DNA from: Alphaproteobacteria bacterium
Lineage (GTDB): Bacteria > Pseudomonadota > Alphaproteobacteria > Rhizobiales > JAJFHC01
NCBI GenBank assembly: GCA_021775805.1
Contig: JAJFHD010000142.1
Location: 32,816-96,815 of the forward strand
DNA length: 64,000 bases
Direction of reading: 5' to 3'
In this document: positions 36,190 to 45,036 of the stretch, piece after piece
Layout of the letters: every line of letters begins with the position of its first letter
How positions within the stretch are numbered: the first letter of the stretch is position 1
Notes under the pieces: model-generated
The model's database searches: none
What the model saw: only the letters and a program-made list of their open reading frames with translations
Told to the model about the DNA's origin: nothing
Position numbers and translations under genes: made by a program

Positions 36190-37461
36190 ATGACCACCAG
36201 CTCGGATGCCGCCAGCGGCCCTCTTGTCACCTCTGACGGAGTGCCGCTCAAACAAAGCTTGCAACACGCTCTGAAACAAAAGCGCCGGCAAGCCTTCCTG
36301 CTGACACTCCCCCTGCTCGCATTCATTTTCGTGTTTTTCCTGATACCAATCGTCATGATGCTGTGGCGCAGCGTCGACAATCCCGACGTTACGAAATACC
36401 TGTCGAGAACGGCGGTCACCCTGAGTACCTGGGACGAAACCAAAGGCGAACTTCCCGGTGAGGAGGTCTACGAAGCTCTTGTCGCGGACCTGACGGAAGG
36501 CCGAAAGGAAAAAACCATCGGCAAGGTTGCCCGGCGGCTCAATTTCGAAATTCCCGGAATGTCCAGCGTGTTCAGAGGCAGCGCAAGGAAGGCCGCGAAG
36601 CTGAAAGAAGGCCCCTACAAGGACGTGATGGTCGGCATAAACAAAAAGTGGGGAGACATTGCTGTCTGGCGCCTGATCAAGCGCGAAAGCAATCCGGTCA
36701 CGGCCTCGTATTATCTCAACGCCATGGACATGAAGTTCGGCCCCGATGGTTCGATCACATCGCAACCGGAAAACCGCCAGATCTACGTTTTCCTGTTTCA
36801 GCGTACGATTATCATGAGTGTCGCTATAACGCTTCTCTGTATCTTGCTCGGATTCCCCGTCGCTTATCTTCTGGCCACGATACCAATGCGCTACGCCGGG
36901 CTGTTGTTGATCCTGGTTCTGCTGCCGTTCTGGACGTCCCTGCTGGTTCGAACAACATCCTGGATCGCACTGCTGCAGTCCCAGGGGGTGATCAACGACC
37001 TTCTGGTGGCCGTTGGCTTGATCGACGATAGCAACCGGTTGCAACTGATCCACAACAAGACCGGCACACTGATTGCAATGACGCACATCCTGCTGCCGTT
37101 CATGATCCTGCCGCTCTATTCGGTCATGAAGACCATACCGCCAAGCTACATGCGTGCCGCCCGTTCCATGGGCGCGACACAAGCATGGGCCTTCTACAAG
37201 GTCTATCTGCCGCAAACGCTGTCGGGCATTGGCGCCGGAACGATCCTGGTGTTCATACTGTCGATCGGTTTCTACATCACCCCGGCGCTTGTCGGCGGTA
37301 CCAGTGGAACGCTGATATCCAACTTCATCGCCAACCACATATCCGTCACCCTGAACTGGGGACTGGCGGCAGCCCTTGGGGCCATGCTGCTGGCACTCGT
37401 GCTGGTCTTGTACATGATCTATGACAAGATCGTCGGTGTCGACAACATGAAGATGGGTTGA
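36190..37461 (+). CDS. ABC transporter permease, PotB-like
   Basis: A 423-residue permease longer than typical PotB because about 130 charged residues lie between the first helix (FLLTLPLLAFIFVFFLIP) and the second. Five further helices follow, with the EAA-type coupling motif region around YMRAARSMGATQAWAFYKVYLP. ATG 36190 has GGGGAG upstream at 6 nt. It pairs with the downstream PotC-like permease to form the heterodimeric channel. Confidence 0.92.
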   Translation: MTTSSDAASGPLVTSDGVPLKQSLQHALKQKRRQAFLLTLPLLAFIFVFFLIPIVMMLWRSVDNPDVTKYLSRTAVTLSTWDETKGELPGEEVYEALVADLTEGRKEKTIGKVARRLNFEIPGMSSVFRGSARKAAKLKEGPYKDVMVGINKKWGDIAVWRLIKRESNPVTASYYLNAMDMKFGPDGSITSQPENRQIYVFLFQRTIIMSVAITLLCILLGFPVAYLLATIPMRYAGLLLILVLLPFWTSLLVRTTSWIALLQSQGVINDLLVAVGLIDDSNRLQLIHNKTGTLIAMTHILLPFMILPLYSVMKTIPPSYMRAARSMGATQAWAFYKVYLPQTLSGIGAGTILVFILSIGFYITPALVGGTSGTLISNFIANHISVTLNWGLAAALGAMLLALVLVLYMIYDKIVGVDNMKMG

Positions 37462-37478
37462 GGAAAAGGTACTGAATC

Positions 37479-38330
37479 ATGGCACTTCCTGCACATGTCG
37501 AGCCACTTGAACGCGCCTGGTACTATACCTTCCGGGTGATCTGTGGGCTGATCCTGTTTTTCCTGATTGCTCCAATCGTTGTGATCATTCCCCTGTCGTT
37601 CAATGCGATTCCCTATTTCAGCTTCACTCCTGAAATGCTGTCGTTTGATCCCGCCGGTTATTCGACCAAGTGGTATCAGGACTTTTTCACCAACCCCAAC
37701 TGGCAGGGAGCGGTGAAAAACAGTGTCATCATCGCTTTCTTCGCGACAATCCTGTCGACAAGCCTCGGCACGCTGGCAGCACTCGGCCTCAGCCGGTCGG
37801 AGATGCCCTTCAAGAAGGCGTTCATGGCTCTGCTGATATCGCCGATGATCGTTCCGTTGATCATCTCGGCCGCCGGCATGTATTTCTTCTTTTCCGACAT
37901 CGGGCTGGCCTCGACACACTTAGGCGTCATCCTCGCCCATGCCGCCCTCGGCACCCCTTACGTGGTCATCACCGTGACCGCGACGCTAGTGGGATTTGAT
38001 CATAGCCTGACGCGTGCCGGCGCCAATCTCGGTGCGTCGCCACAAACGGTGTTTTTCAAGATCATCATGCCGCTCATCCTGCCGGGTGTGATTTCAGGTG
38101 GCCTGTTTGCCTTCATCACGTCATTCGATGAGGTGATCGTCATTCTGTTTGTGGGAAGTTATGAACAACGGACCATCCCATGGCAGATGTTCTCCGGTAT
38201 TCGCGAGCAGATCTCACCGACCATCCTTGCCGTCGCCACAATCCTGGTGATGGTCTCGATCGCCCTTCTCACAGTTGTGGAACTGCTGCGCCGGCGGGGC
38301 GAACGCCTGCGCGGAATGAGCCCCGCCTAG
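37479..38330 (+). CDS. ABC transporter permease, PotC-like
   Basis: A 283-residue, six-helix permease, the partner of the preceding one. The EAA loop is LTRAGANLGASPQTVFFKIIMPLILPG, with FDEVIVILFVGSYEQRTIPWQMF near the end, characteristic of PotC-type proteins. It begins 17 bp after the PotB-like stop. A DUF1194 gene follows after 37 bp on the same strand. Confidence 0.93.
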   Translation: MALPAHVEPLERAWYYTFRVICGLILFFLIAPIVVIIPLSFNAIPYFSFTPEMLSFDPAGYSTKWYQDFFTNPNWQGAVKNSVIIAFFATILSTSLGTLAALGLSRSEMPFKKAFMALLISPMIVPLIISAAGMYFFFSDIGLASTHLGVILAHAALGTPYVVITVTATLVGFDHSLTRAGANLGASPQTVFFKIIMPLILPGVISGGLFAFITSFDEVIVILFVGSYEQRTIPWQMFSGIREQISPTILAVATILVMVSIALLTVVELLRRRGERLRGMSPA

Positions 38331-38367
38331 GGCGCAATCCGGTGGATCATGCAATTGCTGGTGTCCA

Positions 38368-39111
38368 GTGCTGACATGCAGAAAAGCCAGTCGCGTGAGG
38401 CCTAAGAGTCTCAGGCTGCTGGCAGCACTTGTGATTGTTGCGTTTGTGGGTACCGGCCCTTCTCACCTCCGGACAACAGCCCGGGCCCAAAACCTGGAAG
38501 TCGATCTTGCCCTTGTTCTGGCGGTCGATGTCTCCTGGAGCGTCGATCTCAACGAATTCATGCTGCAGATGAACGGCCTCGCCAATGCCTTCCGGCAGGA
38601 GCAGATACACGACGCAATCAAAAACGGACCACATGGCAAGATTGCCGTTTCGAGTATTCAATGGTCCGATGAAACCCATCAGATCCTGAACATTCCCTGG
38701 ACAATCGTTGACAGTCCTCAGTCGGCGCTCGCGTTCGCAGACACGCTGCAACGGGCCCAGCGGAAACTGGCCGAAGGCGGCACATCGATCGGTGCTGCTC
38801 TCGCATTTGCGACAAAGGTGCTCAAAAGCGCGCCGGTGAGAGCAACCCGCAGAGTCATCGATCTTTCCTCAGACGGACGCAACAACCGCGGCCCCAGCGA
38901 GCGGAAAATGCGCGACCTGATCGCTGCCCAGGGCATAACCATCAACGGTCTTGCAATTTTGAACGAGTGGCCGACGCTCGACAAATATTTCGAGCGCAAT
39001 GTCATTGGCGGCCCTTATCATTTCGTCGTTCCGTCCAACGACTATGCGGCCTTTTCAGACGCGATCTACCGCAAACTCCTGCAGGAAATCACCGGCCCGG
39101 GCATCTCTTAG
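38368..39111 (+). CDS. DUF1194 (VWA-like) exported protein
   Basis: An exported protein of about 247 residues with a von Willebrand A-type fold. The metal site motif (MIDAS) DVSWSVD is in LVLAVDVSWSVDLNEF; the second and third parts appear as GGTSIGAAL and DLSSDGRNN. DUF1194 proteins are of unknown function. GTG 38368 is the first start, but GTG 38395 gives a cleaner signal peptide (RPKSLRLLAALVIVAFVGTG); neither has a good ribosome-binding site. Its TAG stop lies inside the terminal repeat of the element at 39107-39375, so its C-terminus may be altered by that insertion. Confidence 0.82.
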   Translation: MLTCRKASRVRPKSLRLLAALVIVAFVGTGPSHLRTTARAQNLEVDLALVLAVDVSWSVDLNEFMLQMNGLANAFRQEQIHDAIKNGPHGKIAVSSIQWSDETHQILNIPWTIVDSPQSALAFADTLQRAQRKLAEGGTSIGAALAFATKVLKSAPVRATRRVIDLSSDGRNNRGPSERKMRDLIAAQGITINGLAILNEWPTLDKYFERNVIGGPYHFVVPSNDYAAFSDAIYRKLLQEITGPGIS

Positions 39112-39375
39112 CCCGTATCTGGTCCTTGTTGAATCATTTAACCGAAATTTCGCGTCTGCTGGCAAGGCGCGGTTTGCGCCATGGTCTGGTTGACCACAAG
39201 CAGACCGCAACGCTGTCCAGCGGTCGCGAAATTTCGGCCTTCGATGGGCCAAATCAGCCCATCGCCGGCGTTGCGAAGCTTGACCGATGCCCACATCGCC
39301 CAGCGCTTTGCGCCTTGGCGAACGCGCTGATTTGACTCCATCAAATGTTTCAATAAGGACCAGATACGGTCTAAG
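39107..39375. mobile_element. MITE-like element, 269 bp, with 30-bp terminal inverted repeats
   Basis: The ends 39107-39136 and 39346-39375 are inverted copies matching at 27 of 30 positions; the outer sequence is CTTAG, then CCGTATCTGGTCCTT. A second, internal inverted repeat (39142-39162 and 39217-39237, core CGAAATTTCG) gives a cruciform-like interior. No transposase is encoded, and the frames inside are not protein-like. This is the shape of a non-autonomous miniature transposon. A target-site duplication cannot be separated from the repeat ends, because the outer CTTAG/CTAAG are part of the repeat. The remaining 204 bp to the next gene holds no recognised feature. Confidence 0.65.
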
Positions 39376-39579
39376 CCACTGGAGCGGAGAATGTGTAGTC
39401 GGGTAATGGAACCTGAGCAATCACCATTTCTACGAATTGCGCAAACATTTCCAACATGATTACGAATTCGACAGCATATTGCTATTGACCTGCGTTTTGG
39501 GCAGCCCATTATGAAGCCTGATTGTCGATAATGGACATCGTGGCATCAGCGCTGCGTCTGCATTCGAGGGAGGATTTCA

Positions 39580-40959
39580 ATGAGCCGGGTTGTCTCTGAA
39601 CCAGAACTTGTGGAGCCGGTTGGCGACTTCCGCGGTCACCAGCAAGCGGCGACTGCCGATATCGATGAAGAGCTTGCCCGTATCGTGCCGGGTACGCCCT
39701 GCGGCGAGTACCTGCGCCGTTTCTGGCACCCGGTCTTCATGACCGGTGAACTGGATGACCTTCCCAAGGCGATCAAGATCCTTGGCGAGGAACTTGTGCT
39801 GTTCCGCTATGGCAATGCCGGCAAGATCGGACTGGTTCACAAATACTGCCCGCACCGTCGCGCATCGCTGGAATACGGCCGTTGCGAGGACCGCGGCATC
39901 CGGTGTTGTTATCACGGCTGGCTGTTCGCACCCGACGGCGAAATTCTCGAAACCCCGGGAGAATCGGCCGACGCAAAGCCGGCACAAGAGGTCCGTGACC
40001 GTACCCGGCTCGGGGCTTACCCTGTCATCGAGTTCAGGGGGCTGATATTCGCTTACCTGGGCCCGATTGAGTCGATGCCCAAGTTCCCGATTTTCGACAC
40101 CTACGAACTACCGGATATCACCATGCGGCCTTACAAGGCGCCGTACAAATGCAACTGGATTCAGGTGCTCGACGCCATCATGGACCCGGTCCACACAACC
40201 TTCCTCCACAGCCAGAACAGCCACCCTCAGTTTTCCGAGGGCATGTCGGAACTGGGCGAACTGAAGTTCTATGAACGGCACGAAAATCACTTCCTCGGAT
40301 CATCCACCCGCCGTGTGGGAGACAATGCCTGGGTACGGGTGAACGAATTGATCCTGCCCAATTTCACCCAAGCCGGATCAGCCTTTGCAGCCGACGGCAC
40401 CGAACAGCGGTATTTCGGACGGTCGGCATTCACGCGGTGGGTCGTGCCGGTCGACGATGAAAACTCGATTGCCTATGCCTGGGCAAACTTTGGCGAACGT
40501 TGCGACCCTCCTGAATACAATACCCGCGAAGGTTGTGAGTTGATCGAGCAAGGCGAGATCCTCGACCGGACGGCGGAAGAGAAACAGCGCTATCCGGCCG
40601 ACTCGGAAGCGGTTGAAGGCATGGGGCCAATCACGACCCACAAGGGTGAGCATCTCATGCCGACGGACCGGGGAATCTCGCTCTACCGCCGGCGCGTGCG
40701 GCGTTGCATCCGGGATCTGGCTGATGGCAAACCGCCGCCGCAGCCCCATTGTGGCGGGACCAGTTCCATTCGCACATATGGCCAGGATACCGTCCTGAGG
40801 GTTCCGGTGAAGTCTCCGGAGAACGACCGTGCTTGCTTGATGGATGTCGGCGCAAAAACCGTCGATCTGCAATTCGGGTTTGAAGACAGCGACAACACCG
40901 ACCGGGATAACGCCATCATTGCGGGGCTCAAGCAGCTCGAAGCGGACGCCAAATCCTAA
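39580..40959 (+). CDS. Rieske [2Fe-2S] non-heme iron oxygenase, alpha subunit
   Basis: A 459-residue Rieske oxygenase. The cluster ligands are CPH (Cys90, His92) and CCYHGW (Cys110, His112). The mononuclear iron region is LDAIMDPVHTTFLH, with the bridging Asp202, His205 and His210. Length and layout resemble phthalate-type or O/N-demethylating alpha subunits. No ferredoxin or reductase gene is adjacent. With the following dehydrogenase, creatinase and FAD oxidase it forms a likely catabolic unit; oxidative N-demethylation is one plausible role (inference). Confidence 0.9.
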   Translation: MSRVVSEPELVEPVGDFRGHQQAATADIDEELARIVPGTPCGEYLRRFWHPVFMTGELDDLPKAIKILGEELVLFRYGNAGKIGLVHKYCPHRRASLEYGRCEDRGIRCCYHGWLFAPDGEILETPGESADAKPAQEVRDRTRLGAYPVIEFRGLIFAYLGPIESMPKFPIFDTYELPDITMRPYKAPYKCNWIQVLDAIMDPVHTTFLHSQNSHPQFSEGMSELGELKFYERHENHFLGSSTRRVGDNAWVRVNELILPNFTQAGSAFAADGTEQRYFGRSAFTRWVVPVDDENSIAYAWANFGERCDPPEYNTREGCELIEQGEILDRTAEEKQRYPADSEAVEGMGPITTHKGEHLMPTDRGISLYRRRVRRCIRDLADGKPPPQPHCGGTSSIRTYGQDTVLRVPVKSPENDRACLMDVGAKTVDLQFGFEDSDNTDRDNAIIAGLKQLEADAKS

Positions 40960-41002
40960 AACCCGACCCTCGCGACAAAACAAAAGGAAAAGGAAAAATG
41001 CC

Positions 41003-42019
41003 ATGGCCACCAAGGTTCATGTCAAAAACAACCGCTGGGCCGAGGGCTCGTTTCCCAATACGCCCGAGGGCGAGGAGGTGTTCACGATCACCAAAGAACG
41101 GTTTGATGCGGCCATCGCCGATTTTCCGGGCATGTCGGACAAGCTCGACGTTTTCATCGATTGGGATACGGACAATTTTGCATCTTCATTGAAGGACGCA
41201 GACGTCCTGCTGACATGGGATCTGCCAACAGACAACCTCAGGACCGTGGCCCCGAACCTGAGGTGGATACATTGCATCGGTGCGGGCGTTGAACACCTGC
41301 TGCCTATGGACTGGTTGCACGATGGTCTCACCCTGACCAACAACAAGGGGGTTCATGCGGCAAAGGCCGGCGAATTCGGCCTGATGAGCGTCCTGATGCT
41401 GCATTCCCACATACCGGCAATCGTCAGCAACCAACGTAATTCGATATACGATTCACTCTATGCAACACCGATCGCGGGCAGGACTCTCGTTGTTATCGGC
41501 ACCGGCAGCCTCGGCGGCTCCGCCGCGCGAAAAGTGCAGGCGCTTGGCGTTCACGTTATCGGTGTCAACCGCCACGGCAACCCGGTGGACGGGTGTGACG
41601 AGGTTGTTACCACCGCCCAACTCGATGACGTCCTGCCGCGCGCAGACTACGTACTGGCGGCAACGCCCGATACCCCGGAAACACGCGGTCTGCTTAACCG
41701 CCAGCGGCTCAACCTGCTGAAAGCGAATGCGGGTATCGTCAATATCGGACGCGAGTCGGTCATGGATTACAATGCGTTGTGCGACAAACTCGATAATGGG
41801 AGCCTGGCTGGCGCGATTCTGGACGTCTTCGACCCGGAGCCGATCGCCGCCGATTCGCGCCTGTGGAACACAAAGAACCTCATCGTTACGCCACACGTTT
41901 CGGCCGACGATGGCGACGCCTATGTGCCGATGACGCTCAACCTGTTTTTCCGCAACATGGCGCTCTATCTGGAAGACAGGCCCTTACTCAATCCAATACG
42001 CCCGGAACTCGGTTATTAA
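41003..42019 (+). CDS. D-2-hydroxyacid dehydrogenase (NAD-dependent)
   Basis: A 338-residue member of the D-isomer-specific 2-hydroxyacid dehydrogenase family. The NAD-binding motif is VVIGTGSLGGSAARKVQ, followed by ATPDTPETRGLLN and INIGRE-like VNIGRESVMDYNAL. The catalytic His region is IVTPHVSADDGDAY. ATG 41003 has a purine-rich AAGGAAAAGG upstream; a nearer ATG at 40998 is out of frame. It starts 43 bp after the Rieske gene. Confidence 0.88.
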   Translation: MATKVHVKNNRWAEGSFPNTPEGEEVFTITKERFDAAIADFPGMSDKLDVFIDWDTDNFASSLKDADVLLTWDLPTDNLRTVAPNLRWIHCIGAGVEHLLPMDWLHDGLTLTNNKGVHAAKAGEFGLMSVLMLHSHIPAIVSNQRNSIYDSLYATPIAGRTLVVIGTGSLGGSAARKVQALGVHVIGVNRHGNPVDGCDEVVTTAQLDDVLPRADYVLAATPDTPETRGLLNRQRLNLLKANAGIVNIGRESVMDYNALCDKLDNGSLAGAILDVFDPEPIAADSRLWNTKNLIVTPHVSADDGDAYVPMTLNLFFRNMALYLEDRPLLNPIRPELGY

Positions 42020-42129
42020 CGGATTTCCGGTTGTCTGAGCAGTTCAAGGTTTGTTGCCGCCACCGGCCTTCCCATGGTTATACTTCTCTCCAGAGCGACA
42101 TAATCAGATCCTGATCAGTTCCCAAACAG

Positions 42130-43365
42130 ATGGACGGCCTCATGACCAGAACCGACGACATGCTGCATCTGACCGAATGGAAAAACGGCGAGAAATCCTG
42201 GTCACCGTTTTCCAGCAGTGAAATGACAAGACGCCATAGCGACGTGCGCACATGGATGGCGGAGAATGACGTCGATGCGGTGGTCTTCACCTCCTACCAT
42301 TGCATCAACTACTACTCCGGCTGGCTCTACTGCTACTTCGGCAGGAAATACGCGATGGTCATCACTCAGGATGGCGCCACCACCGTTTCCGCCGGGATAG
42401 ATGGCGGCCAGCCCTGGCGGCGGACTTTTGGCGACAATCTGGTTTACACCGACTGGCGGCGCGACTCCTATTTCAATGCCGTGAAGCAGTTGACCGGAAC
42501 CGCCCGGACCGTCGGCATCGAATTCGACCACGTCAACCTCGATCTCAGGAAGCAGTTCGAAACCGCCCTGCCCGGCGTCACATTCGTCGATGCGGCCCAA
42601 CCTTCCATGTGGATGCGCACGATAAAATCCACAGAAGAACAAAAGCTCATCCGTGACGGCGCGCGCATCTGCGATATCGGCGGCCAGGCCTGCTATGACA
42701 CCATTGCAGCCGGTGTACCTGAGCACGAGGTCGCCCTTGCAACCACCGACGCGATGGTCCGTGAAATTGGCGACACCTATCCGTTCGTCGAACTTATGGA
42801 CACCTGGACGTGGTTCCAGTCAGGCATCAACACCGACGGCGCCCACAACCCTGTCACGAACAAAAGAATTGAGCCCGGCGATATTCTCTCCCTCAACACG
42901 TTTCCAATGATTTTTGGCTACTACACAGCCCTTGAGCGCACCCTCTTCTGCGAACATGCCGATGACACGAGCCTCGACCTTTGGCGCAAGAATGTGGCCG
43001 TGCACGTACGGGGACTGGAACTTCTGAAGCCTGGCGTTCGCTGTTGCGATGTTGCAGCCGAACTCAATGAGATGTACCGCGAATGGGATCTCCTGAAGTA
43101 CCGCTCCTTCGGGTATGGCCATTCCTTCGGCGTTCTGTGCCACTATTACGGGCGCGAAGCGGGCGTTGAATTGCGCGAGGATGTGGAGACAATTTTGGAA
43201 CCCGGAATGGTAGTATCCATGGAACCAATGATCATGATCCCTGACGGGCAGGCCGGTGCCGGCGGCTACCGGGAACATGACATTCTGATCATCAAAGACG
43301 ACGGCGCCGAGAACATCACCGGATTTCCCTACGGCCCGGAACACAACATCGTTGCCAAAACCTGA
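42130..43365 (+). CDS. Creatinase (creatine amidinohydrolase)
   Basis: A 411-residue pita-bread-fold enzyme predicted to hydrolyse creatine to sarcosine and urea. Long stretches match the Pseudomonas putida creatinase sequence from memory: INYYSGWLYCYFGRKYA, DGGQPWRRTFGDN, LMDTWTWFQSGINTDGAHNP, SLNTFPMIFGYYTALERTLF, YGHSFG, HYYGREAG, GGYREHDIL and NITGFPYGPE. The catalytic His corresponds to His239 in GAHNP, and a substrate-pocket Phe falls at about residue 70 in CYFGR. Like creatinase, it lacks the metal ligands of M24 peptidases. ATG 42130 is the longest start; 42142 is also possible. Confidence 0.9.
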   Translation: MDGLMTRTDDMLHLTEWKNGEKSWSPFSSSEMTRRHSDVRTWMAENDVDAVVFTSYHCINYYSGWLYCYFGRKYAMVITQDGATTVSAGIDGGQPWRRTFGDNLVYTDWRRDSYFNAVKQLTGTARTVGIEFDHVNLDLRKQFETALPGVTFVDAAQPSMWMRTIKSTEEQKLIRDGARICDIGGQACYDTIAAGVPEHEVALATTDAMVREIGDTYPFVELMDTWTWFQSGINTDGAHNPVTNKRIEPGDILSLNTFPMIFGYYTALERTLFCEHADDTSLDLWRKNVAVHVRGLELLKPGVRCCDVAAELNEMYREWDLLKYRSFGYGHSFGVLCHYYGREAGVELREDVETILEPGMVVSMEPMIMIPDGQAGAGGYREHDILIIKDDGAENITGFPYGPEHNIVAKT

Positions 43366-43442
43366 CGCGGGACTTGGCTGTCAAAAGTGATCCGGTCCAG
43401 TGCTCTGCCCACAAAACCGCCAACACAAGCGAGGTCGACACC

Positions 43443-44828
43443 ATGACCGGGCTTTCCAGTGAATTCATTGCGGAACTGACACACGCTCTCGGATCGAATG
43501 AAATCCGGACGGGGGATGCCGTCAGACTGCTCGATACCGGGTTCCACCGGGAAAACCTGGATGCGGACGCGATCGTTTTTCCCGGCAACACCCAGGCCGT
43601 CGCCGAAATTGTGCAGTTATGCAACCGGTTCGAAGTGCCCCTGGTGCCCCAAGGTGGCCGCACCGGTCTGTCGGGTGGCGCCCGATCCAGATCCGGGCAA
43701 CTCATTCTGTCCACTTCGGGCATGGCGGCCATTGAGGCAATTGACCCGCTGGCTGCGACCGCGGTGGTCCAAGCGGGTGCCACGCTTGCTGACTTGAACA
43801 TTGCCGCTGCACCGCACGGACTTTGTGCGGGGATCGATCTCGCGGCCCGCGACAGCGCAACGCTTGGTGGTATGGCCGCGACAAATGCCGGTGGAATCGA
43901 GGCCTTCCGAAACGGCATCATGCGCCACCGGGTTCTGGGCCTCGAAGCTGTGCTGGCCGATGGATCGATCCTGTCCGATCTGAAATCCGTGACCAAGGCC
44001 AATGAAGGCTATGACATCAAGCAACTTTTCATCGGCGCGGAGGGAACGTTGGGCGTCATAACACGGCTGGTTTTGTCCCTGAAGCCTGTACAGACAACCG
44101 GGCAGACGGTCTTGGCGGCATATAAATCCACGCATGATGCGGTTCGAACCTTCGCAAACCTCAGATCGCGATTCACGGGCGACCTGTTGTCGGCGGAAGC
44201 CATGTGGCGGGACTATGCACGGGCAGTATCAGACGAGCTTGGGCTCTCTCAGGTCTTCAAGTTTGCCGAAGCGCCAGTCTATGTGATTTTCGAGTTTTCG
44301 GATTCAGAAACCGCATCTCTGGACCGAATCGAGGATGCGTTTGTCCGGGAAATGGAAAACGGTACGGTCACAGACGCGGTGTTTGCCAAGAACGATCGTG
44401 AACGCCAGGATATCTGGCGGGTACGAGAGGACTCTTTTGCAATCGACAGCAAATTTCCACACGGGTTCTGGTACGATGTTTCTGTGCCTTTGGTACGCCT
44501 CGATGCCTACCTGACTAAGATGCGGTCCAGGGTCGGTGCCCTGAACGCAGAACTCCAGGTGTTTGCCATCGGCCACCTGGCCGACGGAAACATTCACCTG
44601 ACGATCAGTTCAGGCAAGAACATGCCGGAGATTGCCGACGCTTTGGATGGCGCGGTTTATCAAGGCCTGACAGCCATGGGTGGCTCTTTTTCCGCCGAGC
44701 ATGGCATCGGTACAGAGAAATCCGGGTCTCTCGCGGCACAGGCGGATCCCATAAAACTCGCCGCAATCCGCACTATCAAGCAAACATTTGACCCTCTCAA
44801 CATCATGAACCCGGGCAAAATTCTTTGA
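43443..44828 (+). CDS. FAD-binding oxidase, GlcD/D-2-hydroxyacid dehydrogenase type
   Basis: A 461-residue flavoprotein of the PCMH-type FAD family (GlcD, D-lactate or D-2-hydroxyglutarate dehydrogenase). FAD-binding motifs are VPLVPQGGRTGLSGGA, AARDSATLGGMAATNAGG and FIGAEGTLGVIT. The C-terminal cap contains FAIGHLADGNIHL and SFSAEHGIGTEKSGSL with the conserved HGIG, and the protein ends NIMNPGKIL. ATG 43443 has GAGG at 9 nt. It follows creatinase by 77 bp and probably oxidises a D-2-hydroxy acid from the same pathway. Confidence 0.9.
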   Translation: MTGLSSEFIAELTHALGSNEIRTGDAVRLLDTGFHRENLDADAIVFPGNTQAVAEIVQLCNRFEVPLVPQGGRTGLSGGARSRSGQLILSTSGMAAIEAIDPLAATAVVQAGATLADLNIAAAPHGLCAGIDLAARDSATLGGMAATNAGGIEAFRNGIMRHRVLGLEAVLADGSILSDLKSVTKANEGYDIKQLFIGAEGTLGVITRLVLSLKPVQTTGQTVLAAYKSTHDAVRTFANLRSRFTGDLLSAEAMWRDYARAVSDELGLSQVFKFAEAPVYVIFEFSDSETASLDRIEDAFVREMENGTVTDAVFAKNDRERQDIWRVREDSFAIDSKFPHGFWYDVSVPLVRLDAYLTKMRSRVGALNAELQVFAIGHLADGNIHLTISSGKNMPEIADALDGAVYQGLTAMGGSFSAEHGIGTEKSGSLAAQADPIKLAAIRTIKQTFDPLNIMNPGKIL

Positions 44829-45036
44829 GCCATAGGACAGTCGATCGTCGACGCCGAACCCTGAGCAATGTGTTGTAATATGGACACGCCGGTGACAAAT
44901 AAAGCCTGAGCAGGATTATTCCCGTCAAATCAGTCATTTACCTTTTGCGATCCTGCCGCTAATCTGCCTTCTTTGTGTGGTTCGGCGAAGCACAAAAATG
45001 CGATGCGGGCGTAGGAACTGGGGAGAAGCCGAAGGG

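Noticed and set aside
35332..37338. A 668-codon open frame on the minus strand
   Set aside because: It is antisense to the binding-protein and permease genes, which carry clear family motifs. Its translation is rich in Gln, Arg, His and Val repeats typical of GC-rich shadow frames.
39138..39509. A 123-codon minus-strand frame inside the MITE-like element
   Set aside because: It runs through both inverted repeats and its translation reflects the repeat rather than a protein; there is no ribosome-binding site.
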